Source: Halorhabdus rudnickae (GTDB lineage Archaea > Halobacteriota > Halobacteria > Halobacteriales > Haloarculaceae). From it: 64,000 nt of DNA. Shown piece after piece: positions 1 through 9,173 of the stretch. The DNA is taken from the NCBI RefSeq assembly GCF_900880625.1, contig NZ_CAAHFB010000001.1:1364001-1428000 (forward strand), written 5' to 3'. The notes under the pieces are model-generated. The model did no database searches. It was given only the letters and a program-made list of their open reading frames with translations, and was not told the origin of the DNA. Position numbers and translations under genes: made by a program. Position 1 is the stretch's first letter. Each line of letters starts with the position of its first letter.

Positions 1-1
1 A

Positions 2-1039
2 GAACGCGGCGTCGACGTCCAGGTACTGCTCGAAGGTGGCCCGGTCGGGGGGATGTCCACAGCTCAGGCAGAACTGCTCGATCGGCTCGCGGCCAACGGC
101 GTCACCGTCCGGATTGTCGACGGGCCGTACGCTCGCGTCGATCACCACCACGCAAAATACGCCGTCGTCGACGATCGAGCGCTGGTACTGACGGAGAACT
201 GGAAACCCGCGGGGACGGGGGGAGCCTCCAGCCGCGGCTGGGGCGTTTTGCTCACCCAGCGGAACCTCGTCGCTGACCTCGCGGCGACGTTCCAGGCCGA
301 TTTCGGGTGGCGTGACGCCGTTTCCTGGGAGCGGTTTCGCGAGGGAGAGAAGTTCAGCGAAGGAGGGCGAACAGATGGAGAGTTCGGTCAGCACTATCGA
401 CCGGAGACCCATCGGGCGACCGGCGCGGCGTTGCTCGTCGCCCCCGATAACGCAGAATCATCCGTTATCGACCGTCTCGACGCCGCCGAGGCGTCGATCC
501 ACGTCATCCAGGTCGGCGTCGGCGGTCCCGACCAGGCCTTCGTACGGGCGCTGAAACGGGCCGCCGAGCGTGGTGTCGATGTCAGACTCCTGCTCTCGCG
601 GGCGTGGTACGCCGCGGAAGAGAACCGGGCAGTGGCCGAGGACCTCGAACGCTGGGCCGACCGCGCTGACGCATCACTCTCGGTCAGGCTGGCCCGGCCC
701 CGCGATCGCTTCGAGAAGATCCACGCGAAGGGCGTCGTCATCGACGGCGAAGAAGTGTTAGTGGGCAGCCTCAACTGGAACGACCACTCCGCACGGGAGA
801 ATCGGGAAGTCGTCGTCGCCCTGGAGGGGCGGGGGCCGGCCGGATACTACGAGCGGGTGTTCCGTGGCGACTGGCGGGCCGCAGTCTGGCGACTCTCGAT
901 CGGACTCGCCGCGACCGTCCTCGTGGCAATCGTGGTCGCGACGCTGGTCGGCCGGCGAATCGAGTTCAACGGGAGTGTCGGGGTCAGTGCCGCGAGAGAA
1001 GACGACCCCGTCGACGCGGCGATCGAGGAAGGATTTTGA
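2..1039 (+). CDS. Phospholipase D-like protein, 5' end outside the window
   Basis: The reading frame is already open at base 2, so the start lies upstream and 345 residues are visible. Two HKD-type motifs (H-x-K-x4-D) are present, one near base 149 (HHAKYAVVDD) and one near base 719 (HAKGVVIDG followed by GSLNWND). This is the two-motif arrangement of the phospholipase D superfamily, which hydrolyses phosphodiester bonds in lipids or nucleic acids. A hydrophobic segment at about bases 890-955 should be a C-terminal membrane anchor, with a short acidic tail after it. The substrate cannot be told; a surface nuclease or a phospholipase are both possible. The gene is convergent with the RecJ-like gene, 20 bases away. 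Confidence 0.8.
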   Translation, partial: ERGVDVQVLLEGGPVGGMSTAQAELLDRLAANGVTVRIVDGPYARVDHHHAKYAVVDDRALVLTENWKPAGTGGASSRGWGVLLTQRNLVADLAATFQADFGWRDAVSWERFREGEKFSEGGRTDGEFGQHYRPETHRATGAALLVAPDNAESSVIDRLDAAEASIHVIQVGVGGPDQAFVRALKRAAERGVDVRLLLSRAWYAAEENRAVAEDLERWADRADASLSVRLARPRDRFEKIHAKGVVIDGEEVLVGSLNWNDHSARENREVVVALEGRGPAGYYERVFRGDWRAAVWRLSIGLAATVLVAIVVATLVGRRIEFNGSVGVSAAREDDPVDAAIEEGF

Positions 1040-1059
1040 CGACTCGGGCTCGCCGGTAG

Positions 1060-2976
1060 TCAGACCTCGTCGGCGAAGGCCGCCGAACTGTGCAGTTCTT
1101 CGTCGATCTCGGCGGCAGCCATCTTCCCGACGAGGGCGTCGATGACGTCTTCGCGCCGTCCTTCGACGAACTTGATAGAGCCGACGACGAGATGACCGCC
1201 GCCGCTGACGCCGCCACCGGGGATCTCCTCGCGCAACTGTTCGACCATCTCGGGGATGTCGAGTCGGACGCCGTCGCTTCGGAGGACGGCGAAGTCCGGG
1301 CCGTACCCGATCGTGATGACGGGATCGCCCGTCTCCTCGACTTTCCGATCGTGGATCGTACCCGTCGTCTTGCCCGGTGCAGGATAGGTAAAGCGTCGGG
1401 CCGCGTTCTCGACGTCGATCCGATAGAGCTGGGCGCCGTTCTCCAAGGATTCGTGTTCGACGTGATCCATCGCGGCGTCGAGTTGCTCTTCGACATCGCG
1501 CTCGGCCCGACTTGCGAGGAAGTCGACGATCTCCGCGTGGCGGTCGAGGTCCTCGCAGTCGACGTTCAGCACGTCCCTGATGAAGGGCTCGCCGGCGTCG
1601 TAGCGCAGCCAGTGGGTGGCGTAATCGAGCGCCTCGCCGACCTCTTCGAGACGCTGGCGGTCGTACCCGGCCTCGGCTGCGAGATCGAGGTACTCGGCCA
1701 TCGCGTCGGCCTCCGATCGGTCCGAGAGGCCGGCGACCGCCGGCACGTGTTCGAGGTCCTCGGTGATCGACGGATCGAGCATTCGCGCCAGTTCCACACA
1801 GAGCATCCCCGTCGTGATCCGGTAGTCCTCGCCGTGGAGATAGGGGTTGACGTGCTCGGCGACCAGATCGTCGACGGCCTCGGGATCCGGGTGGTGGTGG
1901 TCGACGACGACGATCGGGACATCGTAGTGAGCCAGGTTGCGGTAGGCCGGAGTGTCCTCTTCGGTCGAGCCGTTGTCCAGCATCAACAGGAGCGGGAGCT
2001 TCTGGCCGTGGCGTTCGCGGCTCTCCAGGGCGTGGTTGAGGTCGCGGGTGACGTCCTCCATCTCGTAGTAGGGCGCCTTCGAGGGGAGTCGTTTGAGGAG
2101 GTGTCGCGTGGCGTCGCCGCCAGCGTGGACGTCCTCGATGACGTTCTCCAGTGCGATCGACAGCGGGACGCTCGCACAGATCCCGTCGCCGTCGGCGTGG
2201 TGACGCATTCGGATCGGTCGGCCCTCGATGACTGCTTCGCGGAGGCGACGCGCGACGTCTTCGAGGTCCGAAAGCAACGGCTCAAGGGCCGGCCATTCGA
2301 CGAGCGGGTCGACATCGTGGGGCTCGGCGGCCTCACGCTTGGCGGATGCAAGGCGCTCGCGGACATCGTCGGCGGTCTCGCCCTCGAGCACTTCGAGGGA
2401 CTCGACCTCGATCTGGTAGGCGTCATCGCGTTCCTCGACGCGGCCCCGGACGGTCACCAAGTCCTCGACATCGATGTCGGGATAGGCTCTGACACCGGCC
2501 TGTTCGAAGGCGGCACAGGGAACGATTCGGGCGCCGTCGCGGACCTGAAAGATGGTCGGACCGCCAGTCTGGCGGACCTGGACGACCTCTCCCTCGAGGC
2601 TGACGGACTCGCCGACCGACGCCGCGAGGTCGTCGCCGTTGACGCTGTCGTCGAACTCGACGGCGACCGTCCGGTAGTCGTCGGGTCGGCGCTCGGCGAA
2701 CGCGAGATCGCCGTCCTCGCGGACGGTCTCGAGTTCGACGATCAGTTTATCGCCGGTCGAATACGAGGCCTGCAGGTTCGACTCGTGAACCAGTCCGGAA
2801 ACCTCCTCCGAGAGGTCGACGAAAACACCGTACTCGACGACGCCGTTGACTGTCGCGTGGTACATCGCACCCTCTTCGACATCGTCGAAGGGACAGCGCG
2901 GATCGAGGTCATAGACGACCGGACGGTCGTCGTCCGACCCCTTGGCCTCGTCTTCGGAATTAGACGAAATCGACAT
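1060..2976 (-). CDS. RecJ-like DHH-family exonuclease with N-terminal S1 domain
   Basis: A 638-residue protein. An S1-type OB fold lies at about residues 30-85 (GAMYHATVNGVVEYGVFVDL), a second OB-like segment at about 110-210, then a DHH phosphoesterase core (HHADGDGICA, MLDNGS, VVVDHHHPD) and a C-terminal DHHA1 domain ending in GGGVSGGGH. This is the layout of the haloarchaeal RecJ/GAN-like single-strand nucleases, which act in DNA repair or replication with Mg2+ or Mn2+. The frame stays open to 3372, but the upstream part crosses the promoter region of the divergent JAMM gene and is low-complexity. The ATG at 2976 (MSISSNSED) gives the acidic N-terminus usual in haloarchaea. Confidence 0.88.
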   Translation of the reverse strand: MSISSNSEDEAKGSDDDRPVVYDLDPRCPFDDVEEGAMYHATVNGVVEYGVFVDLSEEVSGLVHESNLQASYSTGDKLIVELETVREDGDLAFAERRPDDYRTVAVEFDDSVNGDDLAASVGESVSLEGEVVQVRQTGGPTIFQVRDGARIVPCAAFEQAGVRAYPDIDVEDLVTVRGRVEERDDAYQIEVESLEVLEGETADDVRERLASAKREAAEPHDVDPLVEWPALEPLLSDLEDVARRLREAVIEGRPIRMRHHADGDGICASVPLSIALENVIEDVHAGGDATRHLLKRLPSKAPYYEMEDVTRDLNHALESRERHGQKLPLLLMLDNGSTEEDTPAYRNLAHYDVPIVVVDHHHPDPEAVDDLVAEHVNPYLHGEDYRITTGMLCVELARMLDPSITEDLEHVPAVAGLSDRSEADAMAEYLDLAAEAGYDRQRLEEVGEALDYATHWLRYDAGEPFIRDVLNVDCEDLDRHAEIVDFLASRAERDVEEQLDAAMDHVEHESLENGAQLYRIDVENAARRFTYPAPGKTTGTIHDRKVEETGDPVITIGYGPDFAVLRSDGVRLDIPEMVEQLREEIPGGGVSGGGHLVVGSIKFVEGRREDVIDALVGKMAAAEIDEELHSSAAFADEV

Positions 2977-3100
2977 TATAGGTCCCTTTCGGCGTCGTCG
3001 GGGTTTCAAGCTTTGGAAACGCCAGTCGGCGTCGTCGGTCGTCGGCGTCCGTTCCGTCCGCATCGGAACCCTTAGAAGGCGTCCGACCGGACCCTGGCCC

Positions 3101-3610
3101 ATGCGGCTGTTTCGCTCTGAAGGCGTGATCGGCATCGCCGAGGCGGCGCTGTCGTTCGCCATGGCGGCGAGCCGGGACAGCCATCCCCACGAGTACATGG
3201 GCATGCTGCGGGGCGAAGACGCCCGTTCGCTCGGTCTCGACCGCGACGGGACGGTCGTCACGGATGTACTGATTATCCCGGGCACCGAATCCAATCCCGT
3301 CAGCGCGACCGTCAAGACGAGCATGATCCCCAACGACATCCAGAGCGTGGGATCGATCCACTCCCACCCCAACGGTGTCCTCAGACCCAGCGACGCCGAT
3401 TTGGCGAGTTTTCAGCGCGGTGACGTCCACATCATCGTCGGCGCCCCCTACGAACGCGACGACTGGCAGGCCTTCGACAGTCAGGGCGAGCCCATCGACC
3501 TGGACGTTGTCGACATCGACCCGCCCGAGGAGTCCTTCTTCGACTTCACTCAGGCGGACATCGACGAGGAACTCCGCGAGGAGAGCGAAAGCCGGGAGGG
3601 CTGGCGATGA
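3101..3610 (+). CDS. JAMM/MPN-domain metalloprotease-like protein
   Basis: A 169-residue protein with the JAMM zinc signature: H-S-H-P-N-G followed by S-D-A-D (about residues 87-102) and an acidic residue near 43 in the first helix-strand region. In Haloferax, JAMM proteases remove ubiquitin-like SAMP proteins from conjugates; whether this copy does so cannot be shown from sequence. The C-terminus is strongly acidic. It is divergent from the RecJ-like gene, with about 125 bases between the two starts that must hold both promoters. RibL follows 43 bases downstream on the same strand. Confidence 0.82.
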   Translation: MRLFRSEGVIGIAEAALSFAMAASRDSHPHEYMGMLRGEDARSLGLDRDGTVVTDVLIIPGTESNPVSATVKTSMIPNDIQSVGSIHSHPNGVLRPSDADLASFQRGDVHIIVGAPYERDDWQAFDSQGEPIDLDVVDIDPPEESFFDFTQADIDEELREESESREGWR

Positions 3611-3653
3611 TCCCACGGTGCGGGTGGACCACCCGCGGTGAGGTGACTGCTCG

Positions 3654-4082
3654 ATGACCGACGTGCTCGCCCAGGGCACCTTCGATCTGTTGCACCCCGG
3701 CCACTTGCACTATCTCCAGGAAGCGGCCGGCAGAGGCGATCGACTGCACGTCATCGTCGCCCGTGGCGAGAACGTCACGCACAAGCAACCGCCGATCCTG
3801 CCGGACCGCCAGCGCCGAGAGATGGTCGCCGCGTTGGAGCCCGTCGACGCGGCACACCTCGGCCATCCGGATGACATCTTCGTCCCCGTCGAGCGGATCG
3901 ACCCCGACGTGCTGGTATTGGGCTACGATCAGCATCACGACCGCAAGGACATCGCTGATGCGCTCGCCGAGCGCGAGATCGACTGTACAGTCCGCCGTGC
4001 CAGCGCGTACGAACCCGACTACGAGGGTGCGGTGCTCTCGACGGGCCGAATCGTCGAACGAATTCTCGCGAGACACGAGTGA
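3654..4082 (+). CDS. ribL: Archaeal FAD synthase RibL
   Basis: A 142-residue nucleotidyltransferase with the [14 protein letters not shown] block at residues 8-21, the class-defining HxGH motif, and the downstream [11 protein letters not shown] segment. Length and motifs fit archaeal RibL, which transfers AMP from ATP to FMN to make FAD in the cytosol. It is related to glycerol-3-phosphate cytidylyltransferases, which is the main alternative assignment. The ATG at 3654 follows a 43-base gap after the JAMM gene, so the two could share a transcript. Confidence 0.85.
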   Translation: MTDVLAQGTFDLLHPGHLHYLQEAAGRGDRLHVIVARGENVTHKQPPILPDRQRREMVAALEPVDAAHLGHPDDIFVPVERIDPDVLVLGYDQHHDRKDIADALAEREIDCTVRRASAYEPDYEGAVLSTGRIVERILARHE

Positions 4083-4157
4083 GGCGAGTCCCAATCACTC
4101 GAACACGCAATAGCAGGCCACAACGTTTAGGTAGCGTGCTCATGCAGTCAGCCACAT

Positions 4158-4613
4158 ATGTCAATGCAGACAGGGTATTCCAGTGGGCGATTCGATGCCG
4201 GAACGGGACTGATCGGAGTCGGTGCGCTGGTTGCGGTGGTCGGGGCCGTCCTTCCCTGGCTCACGATCACCGGCGGCTTCGGTGACGGGCAGAGTGCGAA
4301 CGGTTTCGACATGATTTCGGACGCGGTACTCCCACTCTTCAGCCCGATCCTGACGATCGGGCTGGCGGTCGTGGCCGTCGTGTTGACCCTCGGCGTGCCG
4401 GACAACGACCTCGCTCGTATCGGTGAGATCGTGGCCGGCGTCGTGATCGCATTGGTCGCCGTGATCTTCGTCGTCTCGCCTGGAGCCGTCTTCGGCGGTG
4501 GCATGGAAGGGGAACTCGTCGGGGCGTTCACGGATCCGGGCATCGGGATCCTCGTCACGCTTGGGGCAGGTAGCGCTATCGCTGCCGGCGGGGTCGTGAA
4601 GCTGGTCGGCTGA
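4158..4613 (+). CDS. Small membrane protein with four predicted helices
   Basis: A 151-residue hydrophobic protein of unknown function. Helices are visible at about residues 15-36, 55-76, 85-106 and 128-148, with glycine-rich connections and a short soluble N-terminus. I do not recognise a family beyond generic haloarchaeal membrane proteins. An ATG at 4164 is also possible. The gene is convergent with the aminotransferase, whose stop lies 7 bases past its own stop, so the two probably share a terminator region. Confidence 0.65.
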   Translation: MSMQTGYSSGRFDAGTGLIGVGALVAVVGAVLPWLTITGGFGDGQSANGFDMISDAVLPLFSPILTIGLAVVAVVLTLGVPDNDLARIGEIVAGVVIALVAVIFVVSPGAVFGGGMEGELVGAFTDPGIGILVTLGAGSAIAAGGVVKLVG

Positions 4614-4620
4614 GAGAGAA

Positions 4621-5820
4621 CTACAAGAGGTCCGCCTCGGCCAGTCGCTCGACGCCCTCCCGAAGCCGTTCTCGACTCGCAGCGTAGGAGAGTCGAACGT
4701 ACCCCGGCGTCCCGAACGGGCTGCCGGGCACAGTCGCGACATGAGCCTCCTCGACAGCTTCCTCGGCCCATGCTTGATCGTCTTCGCCGACGGGGAGCAT
4801 CATGTAGAACGCACCTTCCGGCTCGGGGACATCCTTCCCGTACTCGGCAAAGAGCTCAACCAGCATGTCCCGGCGCGCTTCGAACGCCGAACGCATCTCA
4901 TCGATACTCTCGTCGGTGTTGTTCAGGGCCTCGACCCCGGCATGCTGGACGAAGTTGACTGCACACGTCACCGAATGAGAGTGGAGTTTTCCGGCCTGCT
5001 CGACGAGTTCCGCTGGGCCGGCGAAATAGCCCAGCCGCCACCCCGTCATCGCGTAGGCCTTCGAGAACCCATTGAGCGTGATCGTTCGGTCTTCCATCCC
5101 GTCGAGGGTGCCTAGACTGGTCGCCTCGTGGCCGTCGTAGGTGATCTCCTTGTAGATCTCATCAGAGATGACCGTGATGTCGTGCTCGACAGCCAGGTCC
5201 CGGACGCCCTCCAGGGCAACGTCGGTGTAGATCGAGCCATGGGGGTTGCCGGGCGAGTTGACCACGAGCAGTTCGGTTTCGTCGGAGACAGTCGCTTCCA
5301 GGTCGTCCAGTGCGGGTTCGAGATCGAAACCGTGAGCGGCAGTGTCGACGCGCGCAAGCGATCCACCGGCGAGTTTGACCATCGCTTCGTAGGAAACCCA
5401 CGCGGGATCGAGGAGACAAACCTCGTCGCCAGAGCGGGACGAAGTCCCGCTAGCTGACGGGCCACGCCCGTCAGCACCGTCGATCAGCGTCTGGAAGACT
5501 TCGTAAAGCGCCTGCTTGCCGCCGGGCGTCACGAGGACGTTCTCCGTGCCGTACTGCGTGAGACCGTCGGCGTGCAGTTTCTCGACGATGGCATCCTTGA
5601 GTTCGGGGATGCCATCAGAGGGCGTATAACCCGTCGCTCCCGCGTCCATCGCCGTCTTTGCGGCGTCTTTGATATTCTCGGGCGTATCGAAGTCCGGTTC
5701 GCCGACGCTCAGGTCGACAACGTCGACGCCCTCGCTCTCGAGTTCGGCGGCGAGGTTGCTGATCGCGATGGTCGCGCTCGGTTCGACTCGTGTGACGCGC
5801 TCGGCGAAGTCCATGTGCAT
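4621..5820 (-). CDS. Class I/II pyridoxal-phosphate aminotransferase with an internal palindromic insertion
   Basis: A 399-residue fold-type I aminotransferase of the aspartate/aromatic aminotransferase kind. The N-terminal SVGEPDFDTP block, VNSPGNPHGS, SDEIYKEITYDG and the PLP lysine in NGFSKAYAMTGWRLGYF are all present. It moves amino groups between amino acids and 2-oxo acids in the cytosol; the exact substrate is not clear. Between the LID of YEVFQTLID and GDEVCLLDPAW lie about 15 extra residues rich in G, S and R, encoded by two tight palindromes at 5433-5475. The insertion keeps the frame, so the gene is probably still functional. A second ATG at 5814 is an equally good start. Confidence 0.88.
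   Translation of the reverse strand: MHMDFAERVTRVEPSATIAISNLAAELESEGVDVVDLSVGEPDFDTPENIKDAAKTAMDAGATGYTPSDGIPELKDAIVEKLHADGLTQYGTENVLVTPGGKQALYEVFQTLIDGADGRGPSASGTSSRSGDEVCLLDPAWVSYEAMVKLAGGSLARVDTAAHGFDLEPALDDLEATVSDETELLVVNSPGNPHGSIYTDVALEGVRDLAVEHDITVISDEIYKEITYDGHEATSLGTLDGMEDRTITLNGFSKAYAMTGWRLGYFAGPAELVEQAGKLHSHSVTCAVNFVQHAGVEALNNTDESIDEMRSAFEARRDMLVELFAEYGKDVPEPEGAFYMMLPVGEDDQAWAEEAVEEAHVATVPGSPFGTPGYVRLSYAASRERLREGVERLAEADLL
5433..5475. repeat. Two adjacent palindromes inside the aminotransferase gene
   Basis: Positions 5433-5451 form a hairpin with 8-bp arms around GAA. Positions 5453-5475 form a second with 10-bp arms around CAC. The first resembles a palindrome at 15096-15116, which has the same arm sequence plus one extra pair. 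These look like members of a short palindromic repeat family scattered in this genome; here they sit in frame within a protein-coding gene. Confidence 0.8.
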
Positions 5821-6005
5821 AGTGTCTCCCTGCGGGGTCGCCGATCACGCTCGGGGGACCGGCACACCCGTGGTCGTGCTCTGTCCTGGCTCCGCGGCGC
5901 TAATAGATGTACCGCTCCGATGGGCGGCCACACCTCGAACGGGTCCGTTTTTCGAGAAGCGCGATACCAGAAGGATTCTAATCCCCCGGCGCACAGCAAG
6001 CCAAT

Positions 6006-7835
6006 ATGTCTGAGTCTGCAGACGCCGCCGACGCCCCCGCTCCTGGCGGCGCCGTCGGTCGGATCACTGCGTTCGTCCGCGCACGTCCGGTCGTCGTCGC
6101 CGTCGTCGCGCTGACGATCGCCGGACTGCTCGCCCGCTTTGCCTTCCTGGGGTTTCGCGTCGCCCACTGGGACGAGGCTCGCGTGGCCCACTGGGTGGAT
6201 TACACCCGCGAGACCGGTCACTTCACCTATCGGTACATCATCCACGGCCCGTTCATTCAACACGCTGGTCGCGTGCTGTTTGATCTCCTCGGAACGAACG
6301 ACTTCGCCACGCGCGTCCCGGTTGCCATCGTCGGGGGACTGCTCCCGCTTACCGCCTTGCTGTACCGCGACCACCTCGACGACATCGAGACGGTCGTCCT
6401 GGCTGCATTCTTCTCGGCGAACCCCGTCCTGCTGTACTACTCGCGGTTCATGCGCAGCGACCTGCTGGTCGCGACGTTCATGTTCGCCACGTTCGGCTTC
6501 CTCCTGCGCCTCCAGGCCTCGCGAAAGCCGCGGTACCTCTATGCGGCGATAGTCACCCTGGCGCTCGGCGTCGCCTCGAAGGAGAACGCGATCCTGTATG
6601 TCCTCACGTGGCTCGGGGCCAGCGCGTTGCTGTTGGACGCAACGATGTTCCGACCGCGGAACTACCGGAGTGGGTTCGGATTCGCGGCGAGCAAGGTGGC
6701 AGCGGCACGCGAACGAGTCGCCGCCCTGAACCGTCCGACTGTCGCGCGATACGTCGGCCACACCATCGCGCTCGCGGTGGTCTTCGTCGGGTTGTTCGTG
6801 CTCTTTTTCGCACCGCGTGGTGCCGGACTCGACGGACTCACCTATCCGCCCACTGATCCGAGTTCGAACGTTGGGCTGTGGGACGCTGTCGGAGATCCGA
6901 CGAAGCTCCCCGAGCTAGTCGGGCACACACTCACTTACGCCGTCCCCGAATACGTTTCCTGGGGCGGCGGCGTCCAAGAACTCACGGTCGGCGACTATCT
7001 GACGCGGATCGGCGGGATGGCCCGGGGGATGGCCCTCAAGGCGGCCCCGCTCGTTGGGTTCGCAATCGTCGGCTTCCTTCGAGAACGATACGCCGTCACC
7101 GAGAGCCGGCCGCTGGTGTTGTTCATGTTCTATGCCGGCGGGGCGTCGATGGTCGGGTATCCCCTGGCGCTGTCGATCGATACCGGCTGGGCGTGGGGGA
7201 TGACCCACGTACTGGTTCCGCTGGCAATCCCGGCCGCGGTCGGTCTTGGGATGGTCAGTCACTGGGGACTCGACGCCGTTCGGTCGAGAGATCGAGTCGA
7301 CGCCAGCCTCGCGGTGATGGTCGTCGGACTCGTTGGACTGGTGGTCGTCTCGACGGCACTGACTACGGCTTACGCACCGAACAACCGCGCCGAGGACAAC
7401 CCGATCGTTCAGTACGCCCAGCCAGGGGACAATCTTCGGCCAGCCTTAGAGCAGCTCCAGACGATCGCTGCCGAGCACAACGGGACGGACGTACTCATCT
7501 ACGACGGGAGTACAGACGACGGTGGCTATCTCAGAGACGATCCCGAGAGTGCCGACTTCAATTTCAGGCCGGTCTGTACCGAATGGGGCAACACGCTCCC
7601 GCTGAACTGGTACCTCGTAGCCTACGACGCCGAAAGCGACTGCGTCAACGACACCGGAACGCTCTTCGAGCGGACGGGCGGCGAAGATCCCGTCCCCGTC
7701 GTGATCACCCGCGACGCCGATAGCACTCTCTCGGACGACGCGCTGGCGGAGGACTATCGCGATCTCACGTACCGGCTCCGGACGCACGGCTCGGAAGCCA
7801 CGTTCTGGATCCACGAGGACTGGCAGTCGGACTGA
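6006..7835 (+). CDS. Agl23-like (TIGR03663 family) polytopic membrane protein
   Basis: A 609-residue membrane protein with roughly ten hydrophobic segments over residues 27-465 and an extracellular-type C-terminal domain rich in acidic residues and cysteines. The early HWDEARVAHW stretch after the first helix is the acidic loop motif of dolichyl-phosphate-mannose mannosyltransferase-like (GT-C fold) enzymes. Proteins of this layout are annotated as flippase activity-associated Agl23 in haloarchaea, linked to N-glycan assembly at the cell membrane. No other glycosylation gene is adjacent, so the pathway link is from family membership only. It is divergent from the aminotransferase, with 185 bases between the starts. 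Confidence 0.75.
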   Translation: MSESADAADAPAPGGAVGRITAFVRARPVVVAVVALTIAGLLARFAFLGFRVAHWDEARVAHWVDYTRETGHFTYRYIIHGPFIQHAGRVLFDLLGTNDFATRVPVAIVGGLLPLTALLYRDHLDDIETVVLAAFFSANPVLLYYSRFMRSDLLVATFMFATFGFLLRLQASRKPRYLYAAIVTLALGVASKENAILYVLTWLGASALLLDATMFRPRNYRSGFGFAASKVAAARERVAALNRPTVARYVGHTIALAVVFVGLFVLFFAPRGAGLDGLTYPPTDPSSNVGLWDAVGDPTKLPELVGHTLTYAVPEYVSWGGGVQELTVGDYLTRIGGMARGMALKAAPLVGFAIVGFLRERYAVTESRPLVLFMFYAGGASMVGYPLALSIDTGWAWGMTHVLVPLAIPAAVGLGMVSHWGLDAVRSRDRVDASLAVMVVGLVGLVVVSTALTTAYAPNNRAEDNPIVQYAQPGDNLRPALEQLQTIAAEHNGTDVLIYDGSTDDGGYLRDDPESADFNFRPVCTEWGNTLPLNWYLVAYDAESDCVNDTGTLFERTGGEDPVPVVITRDADSTLSDDALAEDYRDLTYRLRTHGSEATFWIHEDWQSD

Positions 7836-7917
7836 TCCGGCGTCGCCGCCGCGGATCGAAAACCGTCGTTCACCCGGTTTTGAAACGCTTAACCGTCACC
7901 GCTTGAATCCCTCGCAC

Positions 7918-9111
7918 ATGCAAACGACCCTGCCCGGCCCGACCGTCGGCGTCGTCGGCGGCGGCCAACTCGGACGGATGCTCGGAGAGGCGGCCCCACC
8001 ACTGGGGATGGATCTGATCGTAATCGATCCGACACCCGAGGCCCCGGCCGCGCCCGTCGCCCGCGAGCAACTCGTCGCCGACTTCGACGACCGGGAGGCA
8101 CTCCGTGAACTCGCCGAACGCGTCGACTACCTTACCTACGAGATCGAACTCGCCGGGACGGGCGTTCTGGAAGCGGTGAGCGAGGAAACGGGGACGCCGG
8201 TCCATCCCCATCCCGACACGCTCCGGACCATCGAAGACAAACTCGTCCAGAAGCGTCGCCTCGAGGACGCGGGAGTTCCGGTCCCGCGGTTCCGGGGCGT
8301 CGACTCCCTCGAGGAACTCCGGGACGCACTCGGGGAGTTGGGCTATCCGGCGATGTTGAAGGCCCGCGAGGGCGGGTACGACGGCCGCGGGAACGTCCCG
8401 ATCGAGTCACCGGACGACGTAGCGGGCGCCTTCGAGACGATCGTCGAGGCCGCTCCCGACGCGAGCCCGGCGGATCCGTCTGGCGCGGCGATGGTCGAGG
8501 CCTTCGTCGATTTCGAGCGTGAGCTCGCCGTTATGGGGGTCCAGGGCGACGGCGAGCGCGATACGTTTCCCGTCACCGAGACAATCCACCGCGAGGAGAT
8601 CCTCCGGGAGACGGTTTCGCCGGCCCGGGCCGATCCCGCGGTTCGTCAACGCGCCCGGGAAGTCGCCCTGGACGTCCTGGATGTGATGGACGGCCGGGGA
8701 GTTTTCGGGATCGAGTTGTTCGAGACGGCGGACGGTGACGTCCTGCTCAACGAGATCGCTCCGCGACCGCACAATTCGGGACACTGGACGATCGAAGGCT
8801 CGCTGACCTCACAGTTCCAACAGCACCTTCGGGCGGTCGCTGGCTGGCCCCTGGGGGCGACCGACCGCCGCTCGCCGACGGTGACTGCGAACGTCCTGGG
8901 CGACGTCGAACAGCGCCAGGACGCGACGCTCCGGAACGTCGATGTCGTTCTCGAAGCCGACGGCGCGGCAATGCATTATTACGGCAAGCGGGAAGTTCAT
9001 CGCCTGCGGAAGATGGGGCATATCACGGCTGTCGGAGACGACGACGCTCCAGACGAGCTACTCGCACGGACGCGGGATATTCGAGACAAGTTGACATTTC
9101 GGTCGGACTGA
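7918..9111 (+). CDS. purK: N5-carboxyaminoimidazole ribonucleotide synthase
   Basis: An ATP-grasp enzyme of 397 residues. It opens with the VGVVGGGQLGRML nucleotide-binding loop, has the YPAMLKAREGGYDGRG central block and ends with the ATP-grasp metal site (LLNEIAPRPHNSGHWT). It carboxylates AIR to N5-CAIR with ATP and bicarbonate in purine synthesis. A TTG five codons upstream also keeps the frame, but the ATG at 7918 matches the usual short N-terminus. The stop overlaps an ATG (ATGA) for an upstream in-frame start of purE, so the two genes form an operon for consecutive pathway steps. Confidence 0.93.
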   Translation: MQTTLPGPTVGVVGGGQLGRMLGEAAPPLGMDLIVIDPTPEAPAAPVAREQLVADFDDREALRELAERVDYLTYEIELAGTGVLEAVSEETGTPVHPHPDTLRTIEDKLVQKRRLEDAGVPVPRFRGVDSLEELRDALGELGYPAMLKAREGGYDGRGNVPIESPDDVAGAFETIVEAAPDASPADPSGAAMVEAFVDFERELAVMGVQGDGERDTFPVTETIHREEILRETVSPARADPAVRQRAREVALDVLDVMDGRGVFGIELFETADGDVLLNEIAPRPHNSGHWTIEGSLTSQFQQHLRAVAGWPLGATDRRSPTVTANVLGDVEQRQDATLRNVDVVLEADGAAMHYYGKREVHRLRKMGHITAVGDDDAPDELLARTRDIRDKLTFRSD

Positions 9112-9173
9112 TGTCTCAGGTGCGGTCGACTGATCCCGACAGAGTTAGGCACCGTCCACGAACAGACTCCCGC

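Noticed and set aside
1090-3075. Long open frame (661 codons) opposite the RecJ-like gene
   Set aside because: Antisense shadow caused by GC-rich third positions; no domain, and the minus strand has clear S1 and DHH motifs.
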